Assembly: GCA_016201275.1 (NCBI GenBank)
Contig: JACQDB010000075.1
Coordinates: 1-48,154 of the forward strand
Source: Acidobacteriota bacterium
GTDB taxonomy: Bacteria; Acidobacteriota; Blastocatellia; UBA7656
DNA length: 48,154 nucleotides
Reading direction: 5' to 3'
Part shown: positions 18,448-27,943 of the stretch, one piece after another
Layout: the number at the start of each line of letters is the position of its first letter
How positions within the stretch are numbered: the stretch's first letter is position 1
Translations under genes and position numbers: made by a program
Notes under the pieces: generated by a model
Databases searched by the model: none
What the model was told of the DNA's origin: nothing
Seen by the model: only the letters and a program-made list of their open reading frames with translations

Positions 18448-20025
18448 TTACCGTTTTACTGATGCGCCGCCTTGCGTGGCAGGTTGCGCGAGCGCGGCAA
18501 GCGCTTCAAGAATTACTGCTTCTTCCGGCGGCGCGACGGTGCGGAAATCCAGCAACACGCGGTCGCGTTCAGTGCGCCCAATGATCGGCGTCGAATGATT
18601 TCGTAAACTGGCTTCAATCCGCGCCGCCGTCAGGTCGCGCCCTGCTATGGCCAAGACCGCTGTCGGCAATTTCACTTCGGGAGCCGCGCCGCCGCCGATA
18701 ACCGAATGACTTGCTTCGACGACAACGTGCAAACTGCCATCGGTTACTTCCATTAATCGCCGCTGAAAATTTACGGCGCGTTCGGCAATCTGTTCCACCG
18801 TTAAAGCCATAGCGCGTATCACCGGCACTTCGTGAATGGCCGCGCCGCGTTCGTAAATTCTCAACGTCGCTTCCAATGCTGCATAAGTCATCTTGTCAAC
18901 TCGTAGTGCGCGCATCAACGGATTCTTTCGCACGCTTTCTATAATCGTTGTTGTACCGGCGATAATTCCCGCCTGTGCGCCGCCCAACATTTTATCGCCG
19001 CTGAAAGCCGCAACCTGTATGCCCGCCTGGAATGAGGCGCTGACGACCGGTTCATCAGTGACGCCAAACGGTGCAAGGTCTATCAGACAACCCGAACCCA
19101 AATCTTCAAACGTAGGAATCCCCGTGCGTTGCGACAGCGCGACCAGGTCGTGCAGGGTGGGGCGTTCGGTAAAGCCGATGACGCGATAATTGGACGGGTG
19201 AACGCGAAGAATCAAGCGTGTGTTGGCGTTGATGGCGCGTTCATAATCGCGGATGCGGGTGCGATTGGTAGTGCCGACTTCGCGCAATGTCGCGCCGCTT
19301 TTTTCCATCACTTCGGGGATGCGGAAACTGCCGCCGATTTCAATCAACTCGCCGCGTGAGACGATAACTTCGCCGCCTTCGGCCAGCGTATTCAACACCA
19401 GCAAGACCGCCGCCGCGCAGTTGTTGACCACAATGGCGTCATCACTGCCGACCAAGCGCGCCAGCAACTGCTGACAATGCGCTTCGCGTTTGCCGCGTTG
19501 CCCTGCGCCCAGATCGTATTCAAGATTCGAGTAGTGCGCGGCAACCTCGGCAACCGCTGCGATGGCTGCCGCCGCCAGCGGTGAACGCCCCAGATTGGTA
19601 TGCAGGATCACTCCCGTTGCATTGATGACGCGACGCAGCGACGGCTGTAGCAAAGACGCCGCACGCGCTTGCAAACGTCTTTCGATGTCGGAAAAAAAGT
19701 CTGGCGGCTGATGTCCGTTGTCCGGCGTCTGCGGCTCAGTGTCTAGGGTCTGGTGTCCGGCGTCCGGTTGTGGTGGTGGTTGAGAATTGCCGGTTTCGTA
19801 AGGCGCATCGTTGTCATTGATTTCAGACTGATGATTGAGATGGACGCCGGACGCCGAAGGCTGGACTTCCGACGCGGCGAGTATTTCGCGCCGCACTTCA
19901 TCAAGGATGTCGCGCAGCAAATCGCGCACTCGGTCGCGGCTCAAACTGACGGACAAACGCTCTGCCGCAGGGCTGGCCAGCAGGCTTTCGATAGACGGTA
20001 AGGCTCGCAGCAAGGCTTTGGTCAT
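18448..20025 (-). CDS. selA: L-seryl-tRNA(Sec) selenium transferase with a repeat-derived insert
   Basis: The 525-residue protein converts Ser-tRNA(Sec) to Sec-tRNA(Sec) with selenophosphate. The core is complete: VINATGVILHTNLGRSPL, the PLP-binding region with Lys in FSGDKMLGGAQAG, and EDLGSGCLIDL. It is about 60 residues longer than E. coli SelA (463). The excess lies at residues about 55-112, between the N-terminal helical domain (LPSIESLL...LLRDILDEVRREIL) and the catalytic core (DIERRLQARAASLLQPSLRRVINATG). This insert is Gln/Pro/Asp-rich and is encoded largely by heptanucleotide repeats (19716-19785). selB, selC and selD are not in the window. The gene diverges from the one at 20109, with 83 bp between them. 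Confidence 0.95.
   Translation of the reverse strand: MTKALLRALPSIESLLASPAAERLSVSLSRDRVRDLLRDILDEVRREILAASEVQPSASGVHLNHQSEINDNDAPYETGNSQPPPQPDAGHQTLDTEPQTPDNGHQPPDFFSDIERRLQARAASLLQPSLRRVINATGVILHTNLGRSPLAAAAIAAVAEVAAHYSNLEYDLGAGQRGKREAHCQQLLARLVGSDDAIVVNNCAAAVLLVLNTLAEGGEVIVSRGELIEIGGSFRIPEVMEKSGATLREVGTTNRTRIRDYERAINANTRLILRVHPSNYRVIGFTERPTLHDLVALSQRTGIPTFEDLGSGCLIDLAPFGVTDEPVVSASFQAGIQVAAFSGDKMLGGAQAGIIAGTTTIIESVRKNPLMRALRVDKMTYAALEATLRIYERGAAIHEVPVIRAMALTVEQIAERAVNFQRRLMEVTDGSLHVVVEASHSVIGGGAAPEVKLPTAVLAIAGRDLTAARIEASLRNHSTPIIGRTERDRVLLDFRTVAPPEEAVILEALAALAQPATQGGASVKR
19716..19785 (-). repeat. Heptanucleotide tandem repeats in frame inside selA
   Basis: On the coding strand about ten consecutive 7-base units vary around CCGGACG / CCGGACA / CCAGACC. 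Because three heptamers equal seven codons, the peptide has a seven-residue period: PDAGHQT, LDTEPQT, PDNGHQP. The same units and the same peptide occur in the methyltransferase gene at 34794-34837. Confidence 0.85.
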
Positions 20026-20108
20026 GGATTATTATTGACACGCTCAGGCGTGTGCCGTAAGTTTAGCATATCCCTTTGGGCGGGGCTTAGGGCTTGAGTG
20101 ATTTTTTC

Positions 20109-20729
20109 ATGGAACCAAAAACCAACATCAACCCCATAGATCAGGAGCTTGACCGGCTGGACGGCGAAATGCGGCGGCTGAAAATTGAGTACGATATTTT
20201 TTTTAATGGGGGCAGCGTCAAACCGCCTTTGGATACCAAAGGCCGCGTCGAAACCATTATCAAACGCCTGTTCGATGCCAAAAGTCTCACCTTCAGTCAG
20301 CGCTTTCGCTACAACAGTCTGGTGGCGCGTTACAATGTGATGCGCGAATTGTGGCGACGGCAGACCCAACACCGCGAAGAGAGCGGCAGACCGCCTACGA
20401 TTGAAGCGGTGTCAGCGGCGCGCTCGTTGAATGTGGTCATCCGCTGCGCCAATCCCAAAGCCGAGCCGGAAAAAGTCAGCGAGATTTATGATTACCTGAT
20501 TGCGGCCAAACGCGAATGCGGCGAGCGCGTCAACAATTTGAGCTTTGATATTTTTCAGAACTTTATCGTCTCGCGCACCAATCAAATCAAACAGCAACTG
20601 GCTTCGGAAGCCGTTGATTTCATCGTCGCGGTTGAAAACGGCAAAGTGAAATTCACCGCCAGAGCCTCTATGGACGAACCCACTCGAGTCAGCGGAATGC
20701 TGCGCGGCACCGGGCATTTGATTCGCTAA
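20109..20729 (+). CDS. Uncharacterised protein, possibly MXAN_5187 C-terminal-like
   Basis: The 206-residue protein is mainly helical. It begins DQELDRLDGEMRRLKIEYDI, followed by RVETIIKRLFDAKSLTFSQRFRYNSLVARYNVMRELW. This pattern resembles the C-terminal domain of myxobacterial MXAN_5187 and related acidobacterial proteins. The second half (about 110-206) contains NVVIRCANPKAEPEKVSEIY and a C-terminal VEFIVAVENGKVKF-like strand (here VDFIVAVENGKVKF). No catalytic motif, signal peptide or membrane segment is seen. ATG 20109 is chosen over an upstream TTG at 20094. The family assignment is tentative. Confidence 0.7.
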   Translation: MEPKTNINPIDQELDRLDGEMRRLKIEYDIFFNGGSVKPPLDTKGRVETIIKRLFDAKSLTFSQRFRYNSLVARYNVMRELWRRQTQHREESGRPPTIEAVSAARSLNVVIRCANPKAEPEKVSEIYDYLIAAKRECGERVNNLSFDIFQNFIVSRTNQIKQQLASEAVDFIVAVENGKVKFTARASMDEPTRVSGMLRGTGHLIR

Positions 20730-22600
<1,871 letters not shown>

Positions 22601-22653
22601 CCGCGATGAACCACCCTTCAACTGCTCACCAAACTGCATAGTGGAATACACAG

Positions 22654-22692
22654 CCGCCTTGAAAGTGGCTACCAGAGCCAGTTTCAAGGCGG
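22654..22692. terminator. 17-bp hairpin between convergent guaB and OppD-type genes (family E)
   Basis: The arms 22654-22670 and 22676-22692 (CCGCCTTGAAAGTGGCT and its complement, one mismatch) close on a 5-base loop between two convergent genes, a good place for a bidirectional terminator. A related palindrome, CCTTGAAACTGGCT...AGCCGGTTTCAAGG, lies at 24510-24542 within the rapZ-EIIA spacer, so this is also a repeat family. Confidence 0.65.
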
Positions 22693-22749
22693 AGAACAAA
22701 ATCTCTGATGGTGTACTTCTTTTGTGGTTTGGCAATTCGGTATGACTCA

Positions 22750-23781
22750 TTATTCCGCGAAGTGACAGGCGACGAAGTGTTGCGGCGCGAGTTCGCCAAG
22801 CGGCGGCTCTTGCTTGCAGAGGTCTTGCGCCAGCGGACACCGTGTGCGAAAGCGGCAGCCGGTAGGGAAGTCCAAGGGATTGGGCACCGCGCCCGGTATC
22901 GCTTCCAGCGTCGCCTGCCGCGCTGATAAATTGGGCAACGAACGAAACAAGCCGTGGGTATAAGGGTGCTTGGGGTTTTCAAACAATTCGTTGACCGTGG
23001 CGTATTCGACAATCTTTCCGGCGTACATCACCGCGACCTGATCGCAGGTTTCCGCGACCACTCCCAAATCATGAGTAATCAACAGCACGGACATAGCAAA
23101 CTCGTGTTGCAACTCTTTCAGCACTTCCAAGATCTGCGCCTGTATGGTTACATCGAGCGCCGTGGTCGGCTCGTCGGCAATCAGCAGTTGCGGTTTACAA
23201 ATCAACGCCATCGCAATCATGGCGCGTTGTTTCATGCCGCCGGAGAGTTGATGCGGATATTCATTGAAGCGGGTTTCCGGTGACGGTATGCGGACGCGGC
23301 GCAACATCTCTACGGCTATCTCTCGCGCCTCGCTTTTGGATTTCTTCTGATGTTCAAAAATAGCTTCGGTGATTTGTTTGCCGATGGTCATAATCGGATT
23401 GAGCGAAGACATCGGCTCCTGAAAAATCATGGCGAGGCGATTGCCGCGCAGGCTTCGCAATTGCGATTCATTTTTAGCCAGCAAATTCTCACCGCAAAAT
23501 AGAATTTCGCCGCCTTCATAACGCGCCGGGGGCGTCGGCAACAGTTGCAAGATCGCATAAGCGGTAACCGATTTGCCGCACCCGCTTTCGCCGACCAGTC
23601 CCAAAGTTTCACCTTTTTTCATTTGCAGACTGACGCCATCAACGGCTTTCAAGATGCCGTCTTCGGTGTGGAAATAAACCCGCAGGTCTTTGATTTCCAG
23701 CAACGCGGCACGAGAGTCGGATTGCGGATTGCGGTCAACGCAGTGCGTTGAATTGGATTGCGGATTGCTCGTTTCAGCCAT
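22750..23781 (-). CDS. OppD/DppD-type peptide ABC transporter ATP-binding protein
   Basis: The 343-residue ATPase has Walker A GESGCGKS, the Q-loop [12 protein letters not shown], signature [12 protein letters not shown], Walker [13 protein letters not shown] and the switch His in [10 protein letters not shown]-terminal oligopeptide-transporter extension has four cysteines around [14 protein letters not shown], which often bind an iron-sulfur cluster. It should power uptake of di- or oligopeptides, but no permease or binding protein is adjacent. The start at 23781 (MAETSN) is chosen because upstream codons run through repeat sequence. The first 30 residues (NPQSNS...RNPQSDS) are encoded by GCAATCC heptamers, so the conserved protein really begins near [12 protein letters not shown]. 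Confidence 0.92.
   Translation of the reverse strand: MAETSNPQSNSTHCVDRNPQSDSRAALLEIKDLRVYFHTEDGILKAVDGVSLQMKKGETLGLVGESGCGKSVTAYAILQLLPTPPARYEGGEILFCGENLLAKNESQLRSLRGNRLAMIFQEPMSSLNPIMTIGKQITEAIFEHQKKSKSEAREIAVEMLRRVRIPSPETRFNEYPHQLSGGMKQRAMIAMALICKPQLLIADEPTTALDVTIQAQILEVLKELQHEFAMSVLLITHDLGVVAETCDQVAVMYAGKIVEYATVNELFENPKHPYTHGLFRSLPNLSARQATLEAIPGAVPNPLDFPTGCRFRTRCPLAQDLCKQEPPLGELAPQHFVACHFAE
23716..23768 (-). repeat. GCAATCC heptamers in the N-terminal coding part of the OppD-type gene
   Basis: On the coding strand two GCAATCC pairs flank a centre containing the palindrome CAACGCACTGCGTTG. They encode NPQSNS and NPQSDS. Related heptamers lie at 23999-24030 (intergenic), 41718-41755 (inside a gene) and 47382-47416 (intergenic). 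Confidence 0.75.
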
Positions 23782-23863
23782 GATTTTTTCGCTAAGGTTG
23801 CACCGACGAGTAGGGCCTTGATTGAGGGCAGAACGAATTGCCAAGCAGGTTGACAATTCATTG

Positions 23864-23917
23864 GTTGAGAAGCGGTCTTTGGCCGCACCTCCCGGCGGTC
23901 AGAGACCGCTGCTCAAC
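23864..23917. repeat. REP-like palindrome, family B
   Basis: GTTGAGAAGCGGTCTTTGGC at the left and CGGTCAGAGACCGCTGCTCA (plus AC) at the right are imperfect reverse complements around a short loop. It lies in the 260-bp spacer between the PTS EIIA gene and the OppD-type gene. Family members are at 12159, 12266, 47585 and 47915. Confidence 0.75.
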
Positions 23918-23998
23918 TCATCTCGGCTTATTCTGCGATTCGCTATCAGGCTAAAAACTTGAAGCCGAGATTACTCCTGATTACGTTAGTGGCAATCA

Positions 23999-24030
23999 CA
24001 TCCGCAATCTGCATTCTGCAATCCGCAATC
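23999..24030. repeat. ATCCGCA heptamer array
   Basis: Four degenerate 7-base units (ATCCGCA, ATCTGCA, TTCTGCA, ATCCGCA) end 11 bases before the EIIA stop codon. They are the same family as 23716-23768, 41718-41755 and 47382-47416. Confidence 0.75.
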
Positions 24031-24041
24031 GCAAGGCTGGC

Positions 24042-24449
24042 TCATGATTTTTTCGGCGAGAGGATGTCGCTGGCCAGATAGATTTGCTTCTGACCTTCGT
24101 CGCGTATGCGATGCGCTAAATCGTTAAGCGTGGCCTCGGCTTCCTGTGCGGCGAGTTTGATAACCATCGGCAGATTCACGCCGGTCACGACTTCAACCGG
24201 GGCGTCACCTAAAAAACTGGCAGCGATGTTGGTCGGCGTGCCGCCAAACACATCGGTCATCAGCAACACACCAGTGCCGCTGTTGACGCGATTGATGGCG
24301 CGTTCGACCTCTTCGCGGGCGGTATCCACATCGTCGTGCCAGCCAATAGAGACCGCCGTAATGTGGGTGATTTCGCCGATAATCATTTCGGCAGCGGCTA
24401 CCAGTTCGTTGGCTAACTGCCCGTGTGTGACAATGACTCCACCAATCAT
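24042..24449 (-). CDS. PTS mannose-family EIIA domain protein
   Basis: The 135-residue protein is a stand-alone EIIA(Man) domain. It has GGVIVTHGQLANELV with the phosphorylated His at residue 9, LLMTDVFGGTPTNIA and VVTGVNLPMVIKLA. There is no EIIB, EIIC or EIID nearby, so it probably regulates within a partial phosphotransferase chain instead of importing sugar. Its position after rapZ in the rpoN operon is conserved in many bacteria. The only Shine-Dalgarno-like sequence, AAGGA nine bases before the ATG, is part of a CTAAGGA heptamer repeat. Confidence 0.93.
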   Translation of the reverse strand: MIGGVIVTHGQLANELVAAAEMIIGEITHITAVSIGWHDDVDTAREEVERAINRVNSGTGVLLMTDVFGGTPTNIAASFLGDAPVEVVTGVNLPMVIKLAAQEAEATLNDLAHRIRDEGQKQIYLASDILSPKKS

Positions 24450-24455
24450 TTTTTT

Positions 24456-24585
24456 TAGTCCTTAGTCCTTAGTCCCTAGTTCTTAGTTCCTGACTGGCTT
24501 ATCCCAAAACCTTGAAACTGGCTCCTGTAGCCGGTTTCAAGGCGTCGAGCAAACGAGCTAAGGACTAAGGACTAGGAACTAAGGA
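24456..24585. repeat. Inverted heptamer arrays filling the rapZ-EIIA spacer
   Basis: The left arm is five TAGTCCT-like heptamers (24456-24490) and the right arm is four CTAAGGA heptamers (24558-24585), inverted to each other. The centre contains the family E palindrome (24510-24523 / 24529-24542). The array starts 7 bases from the EIIA start codon and ends exactly against the TAG stop of rapZ (24586-24588). The whole spacer is repeat. Confidence 0.9.
24459..24463 (-). promoter_or_regulatory. Ribosome-binding site of the EIIA gene supplied by a heptamer repeat
   Basis: On the minus strand the last CTAAGGA unit provides AAGGA followed by CTA and A-residues, with 9 bases between AAGGA and the ATG at 24449. 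No other purine-rich site is present, so the repeat itself appears to serve as the ribosome-binding site. Confidence 0.5.
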
Positions 24586-25464
24586 CTATAACGCTCTGTA
24601 CCGCTGTTGATCTTTTTCGATGTCGCGGTGCATCACGGTTGTTTTATAGCCGAGATCGGCAAGTTGCCGGTGCAAGGCTTCGGCAATCATCACCGAACGA
24701 TGCCGCCCACCGGTGCAACCGATGCCGATGGTCAGATAACTTTTGCCTTCGCGTTTGAAGCGCGGCAACAAATAGGTGAGCAAATCGGCGAAGCGCTTGA
24801 TAGTCTCTTCGACTTCGCTTTCCGCTTGTAGATAATCAATCACGGCGGCATCGCGTCCGGTCAACGGGCGCAACTCCGGCACGAAATGCGGATTGGGCAG
24901 AAACCGCACATCGAATAACATATCCAGACTTCTGGGCAAACCATGACGGAAGCCGAATGAGGAAATCGAGACGTTCAATTCCTGTTCACTGCCTTTTTCG
25001 GTGAACTGCTTTTTGATTTCATCGCGCAGCGTATGAACCGTCAATTCCGAAGTGTCTATGATGATGTCCGCCAGATTGCGAATCTCGGCCAGCATTTGAC
25101 GTTCGTGTTCGGTGGCGGCTACGACGCTTTCATCCGACAACGGATGTGGGCGGCGCGTTTCGCTGTAACGGCGCAGCAACACCTCTTCGTCGGCTTCCAG
25201 AAACAGGACTTTGGTATCTATGCCCTTGCCGTGCAGTTCCTTGTGAATGCGCGGGAACAGCTTGAGAAAATCGCCTGACCGCACATCCACGACAAAGGCC
25301 GTGTGATTGATTTCGGCAGACTCCTCGCACAGCCGCACGAAGGTCGGAATCAATTGCACGGGCAAATTATCTACGGCGAAATAGCCGAGGTCTTCAAACA
25401 CCTTCAAGGCAGACGACATCCCCGCGCCACTCACTCCGGTTATGATGACCACCGCAACAGGCAT
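24586..25464 (-). CDS. rapZ: RapZ-like nucleotide-binding protein with altered Walker A
   Basis: The 292-residue protein is a complete RapZ (YvcJ/YhbJ). It has VFEDLGYFAVDNLPVQLIP, VVDVRSGDF, LFLEADEEVLLRRYSETRRPHPL, SFGFRHGLP, DVRFLPNPHFVPELRPLTG and the C-terminal IGIGCTGGRHRSVMIAE with VMHRD. RapZ controls amino-sugar synthesis through a small-RNA pathway in E. coli and binds nucleotides. Here the P-loop reads GVSGAGMSS: the usual Lys is Met at residue 16 (codon 25417-25419). The start at 25464 (MPVAVVIITG) is the family start; 63 extra upstream codons run through repeat DNA. No Shine-Dalgarno sequence precedes it, because a CTTTT repeat abuts the ATG. Confidence 0.95.
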   Translation of the reverse strand: MPVAVVIITGVSGAGMSSALKVFEDLGYFAVDNLPVQLIPTFVRLCEESAEINHTAFVVDVRSGDFLKLFPRIHKELHGKGIDTKVLFLEADEEVLLRRYSETRRPHPLSDESVVAATEHERQMLAEIRNLADIIIDTSELTVHTLRDEIKKQFTEKGSEQELNVSISSFGFRHGLPRSLDMLFDVRFLPNPHFVPELRPLTGRDAAVIDYLQAESEVEETIKRFADLLTYLLPRFKREGKSYLTIGIGCTGGRHRSVMIAEALHRQLADLGYKTTVMHRDIEKDQQRYRAL

Positions 25465-25581
25465 AAAAGGTAAAAGCGAAAAGGCAAAAGTAAAAGCCGC
25501 ATGGCAAAGCGCTTGACTTGGCTCGCTCAAAGGCAAAAGTACGTGGTACCTTTGCCTTCGAGCCTTTACCTTTTGCCTTCC
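25465..25581. repeat. Inverted AAAAGGC/GCCTTTT heptamer arrays filling the hpf-rapZ spacer
   Basis: The left arm is AAAAGGT, AAAAGCG, AAAAGGC, AAAAGT, AAAAGCC (25465-25498). The right arm carries the inverted units ACCTTTG, CCTTTA, CCTTTTG (about 25548-25577), with a further AAAGGCAAAAG before it. The array begins at the base next to the rapZ start codon and ends about one base from the hpf stop (25583). Confidence 0.88.
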
Positions 25582-25582
25582 A

Positions 25583-26116
25583 TCAGGGTTCGATGAGGCC
25601 GAAATTATTATCGGTGCGTTTATAGAGAATGCCGACTTTGCTGGTTTCGGCATCGCGAAATACCATGAAGAGGTCTTCGGAATCGGTCAGTAACAACGCC
25701 GCTTCTTCGGGGGTCATGGGTTTGACGCGATAGCGCCGTTCCTGAACGATGCGCGCTGCAGGCGGCGCGAGCGGCAAGGCACCGCCGGGAACCGGAGCGA
25801 CCTCTTTGGCCGGTTGGCGCTGACGCTTTTGCGATTTGAATTTCTCTTTAAGTTTGAGTACCTGTTTTTCAACCTTGCCAGCGGCGGCAATGATTGAATG
25901 ATTCAGGTTGTTGTTTTCGGCAACTCCGGTGAAGACATTGTCGCGCCAATAGACGACGATTTCCGCGCATTTGCGGTTCTTTTCCGCCGAGACAATCACA
26001 TGCGCACGCACCGGCGCGTGATCCAACACGCGGTCCAGTTTCTTTAATTCTTTGCGCGCCAGACGCTCGATGGTTGGTGTTACTTCTGCGTGACGACCTG
26101 TGAATTCAAAATCCAT
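25583..26116 (-). CDS. hpf: Ribosome hibernation promoting factor, long form
   Basis: The 177-residue protein starts MDFEFTGRHAEVTPTIERLA and has the N-terminal ribosome-binding S30AE domain (about 1-95) with DRVLDHAPVRAHVIVSAEKN. A basic linker follows, and then a C-terminal dimerisation domain (about 125-177: VKPMTPEEAALLLTDSEDLFMVFRDAET). This two-domain form pairs ribosomes into inactive 100S dimers. GGAGGTG is 8 bases before the ATG and fixes the start at 26116; an earlier in-frame Met lies in non-coding-looking sequence. The spacer to rpoN (26117-26306) carries a small ACTGGCGAACCAGT palindrome. Confidence 0.96.
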   Translation of the reverse strand: MDFEFTGRHAEVTPTIERLARKELKKLDRVLDHAPVRAHVIVSAEKNRKCAEIVVYWRDNVFTGVAENNNLNHSIIAAAGKVEKQVLKLKEKFKSQKRQRQPAKEVAPVPGGALPLAPPAARIVQERRYRVKPMTPEEAALLLTDSEDLFMVFRDAETSKVGILYKRTDNNFGLIEP

Positions 26117-26306
26117 TATGAAACACCTCCTTATTCGATAAATGCGGTTTGTGTGGATGGGTGATGGAGACAGGGGAATGAACACGACGCGAGTGCAGCG
26201 GGAGAATAAGTTGCCTGTGGCGCTCGAACCTTGGGTTGTCGCTGATGCTTGGTTCGCATAATGAATCAATCAGGACTGGCGAACCAGTGCCTGCCCACAG
26301 CCGTGA

Positions 26307-27845
26307 TTAGACGATAGACCGACGTTCGCGTGAACCGGGGATGTTCATCTGATCGCGGTACTTCGCCACCGTGCGCCGACTCAACTTGACGCCTTCGCGG
26401 GCTACGCGTTTGGCAATTTCATCATCGGTGATGGGATTATGGGGGTCTTCCTCTTCAATCATTTTTTTAATCTTGAGCTTCAATACCCGCGTCGAAACAT
26501 CTTCGCCGCTATCCGAACGCATCCCTTCGGTAAAGAAGCGCCGCAATTCATAAACCCCCTGCGGCGTGTTGACATATTTGCGATTGACGACGCGTGACAC
26601 CGTGCTTAAATGCATACCGATGTCTTCGGCAATATCTTTGAGCATCATCGGTTTGATCTGTTCGACGCCGTAATCGAGAAAATCCCGCTGGCGTTCGACG
26701 ATGGATTGGCAGACGCGATAAATCGTCTGCCGCCGATGCTCGATGTTTTTCAGCAGATCAACTGCCGAGCGAAAACGCTCTTTGATATAGTCGCGGGTCT
26801 CTTTGGAAGAGTCCTTGGATTCCATCATCTGGCGATAGGTCTTGTTGATTCTCAGGCTCGGCATTCCTTCATCTTCAAAGCGTATGACGTAATCATCGCC
26901 GACCTTTTCGATGGTGACTTCGGGAACCACCGGCTGGGCTTCATCGGAAGAATATTTGCGCCCTGGTTTCGGGTCCATCTTTTTGATGATGGCCATTTCG
27001 GCCAGCAGTTCTTCGACGGTCACGCCCAAGGTCTTGGCCAGATCGGGGAGCTTATGAGTTTGCAGGTTCTCGAAATAATCGCGCACCAGGCGATAGGCCA
27101 GCCGTTCGCTGTAGCCATAATATTCGAGTTGAATCAACAACGAATCGCGGACGTTTTGCGCCGCGACGCCGACTGGATCAAGGCGTTGCACGGTATGCAG
27201 CGCCTGTTCGACGACTTCCATAGGCCACGGCCCCATAGCCGCGATCTCGTCAATCGTCGCATCAATAAAGCCGGTGGTTTCGTCGAGGTTGCCGATGATG
27301 GCTTCACCGGCTTTGCAAACCTCTTCGGGAATTTCGGTCAGATGCAATTGCCAGATCAATTGTTCGTAGAGCGACTGGCGGCGCGTCAACATACTCTCGA
27401 AGGAGACTTCTTCGCGGGATTCATATTCGTGCGTTTTGTAGCCGGGGTCTAAATACTCTTCAAAGGTCGAGCCGAAATCAATCTCTTGAAAGGAATCGCG
27501 CTCGCGGTCGGGTTCGCTGTCCGGCTCCACTTGTGTGGTTTCGGTAGCCGCGCCATTGAGGAAGCCATCGCTGGCCGCTTCGCTGTTGGTCATGGCCGGT
27601 TCGGGCTTGGTGTAATCGGCGGTCGTCGCATCAATGTTAGCCATATCATCATTGACGGAAGCTTGACCATCGGGCGCATCGCCCGGCTCGATGGCATCCA
27701 ACACCGGATTGGCCACCAACTCGGTTGTCACCATATCCGCAAGTTCTAGCTTAGTCATCGCCAGCAGCTCTATGCGTTGCCGCATCTGCGGCGTCAGTAC
27801 CAGTTTCTGCGAGAGACTTGTTTGAAGATTGGGTCTAACTGACAT
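26307..27845 (-). CDS. rpoN: RNA polymerase sigma-54 factor
   Basis: The 512-residue protein has the Gln/Leu-rich activator region I ([20 protein letters not shown]) and an acidic variable region II (about 55-140). The core-binding region follows ([40 protein letters not shown]), then the helix-turn-helix ([20 protein letters not shown]) and the RpoN box [15 protein letters not shown] near residues 489-503. It directs transcription from -24/-12 promoters together with AAA+ activators, none of which is in this window. It sits between lptB and hpf as in proteobacteria. Confidence 0.97.
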   Translation of the reverse strand: MSVRPNLQTSLSQKLVLTPQMRQRIELLAMTKLELADMVTTELVANPVLDAIEPGDAPDGQASVNDDMANIDATTADYTKPEPAMTNSEAASDGFLNGAATETTQVEPDSEPDRERDSFQEIDFGSTFEEYLDPGYKTHEYESREEVSFESMLTRRQSLYEQLIWQLHLTEIPEEVCKAGEAIIGNLDETTGFIDATIDEIAAMGPWPMEVVEQALHTVQRLDPVGVAAQNVRDSLLIQLEYYGYSERLAYRLVRDYFENLQTHKLPDLAKTLGVTVEELLAEMAIIKKMDPKPGRKYSSDEAQPVVPEVTIEKVGDDYVIRFEDEGMPSLRINKTYRQMMESKDSSKETRDYIKERFRSAVDLLKNIEHRRQTIYRVCQSIVERQRDFLDYGVEQIKPMMLKDIAEDIGMHLSTVSRVVNRKYVNTPQGVYELRRFFTEGMRSDSGEDVSTRVLKLKIKKMIEEEDPHNPITDDEIAKRVAREGVKLSRRTVAKYRDQMNIPGSRERRSIV

Positions 27846-27855
27846 AACACTCTAC

Positions 27856-27943
27856 CAGTCTTGAGTCTTGAGTCAGCCGTCCGTAGTCCGTAGCCGGAGA
27901 ATAGGTGCTACTTAATCACTAAGGACTACGGACGGCTGACTAC
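27856..27943. repeat. Inverted heptamer arrays filling the lptB-rpoN spacer
   Basis: A perfect 19-bp inverted repeat (27871-27889 / 27923-27941, AGTCAGCCGTCCGTAGTCC) is flanked by heptamers: TTGAGTC units (27861-27874), GTCCGTA units (27880-27893) and CTAAGGA (27919-27925). The right arm overlaps the TAG stop codon of lptB (27940-27942). The left end is about 10 bases from the rpoN start. Confidence 0.88.

Noticed and set aside
24456-24585. CRISPR array
   Set aside because: The units are 7 bases, contiguous and arranged in inverted arms without spacers; no cas genes are present.
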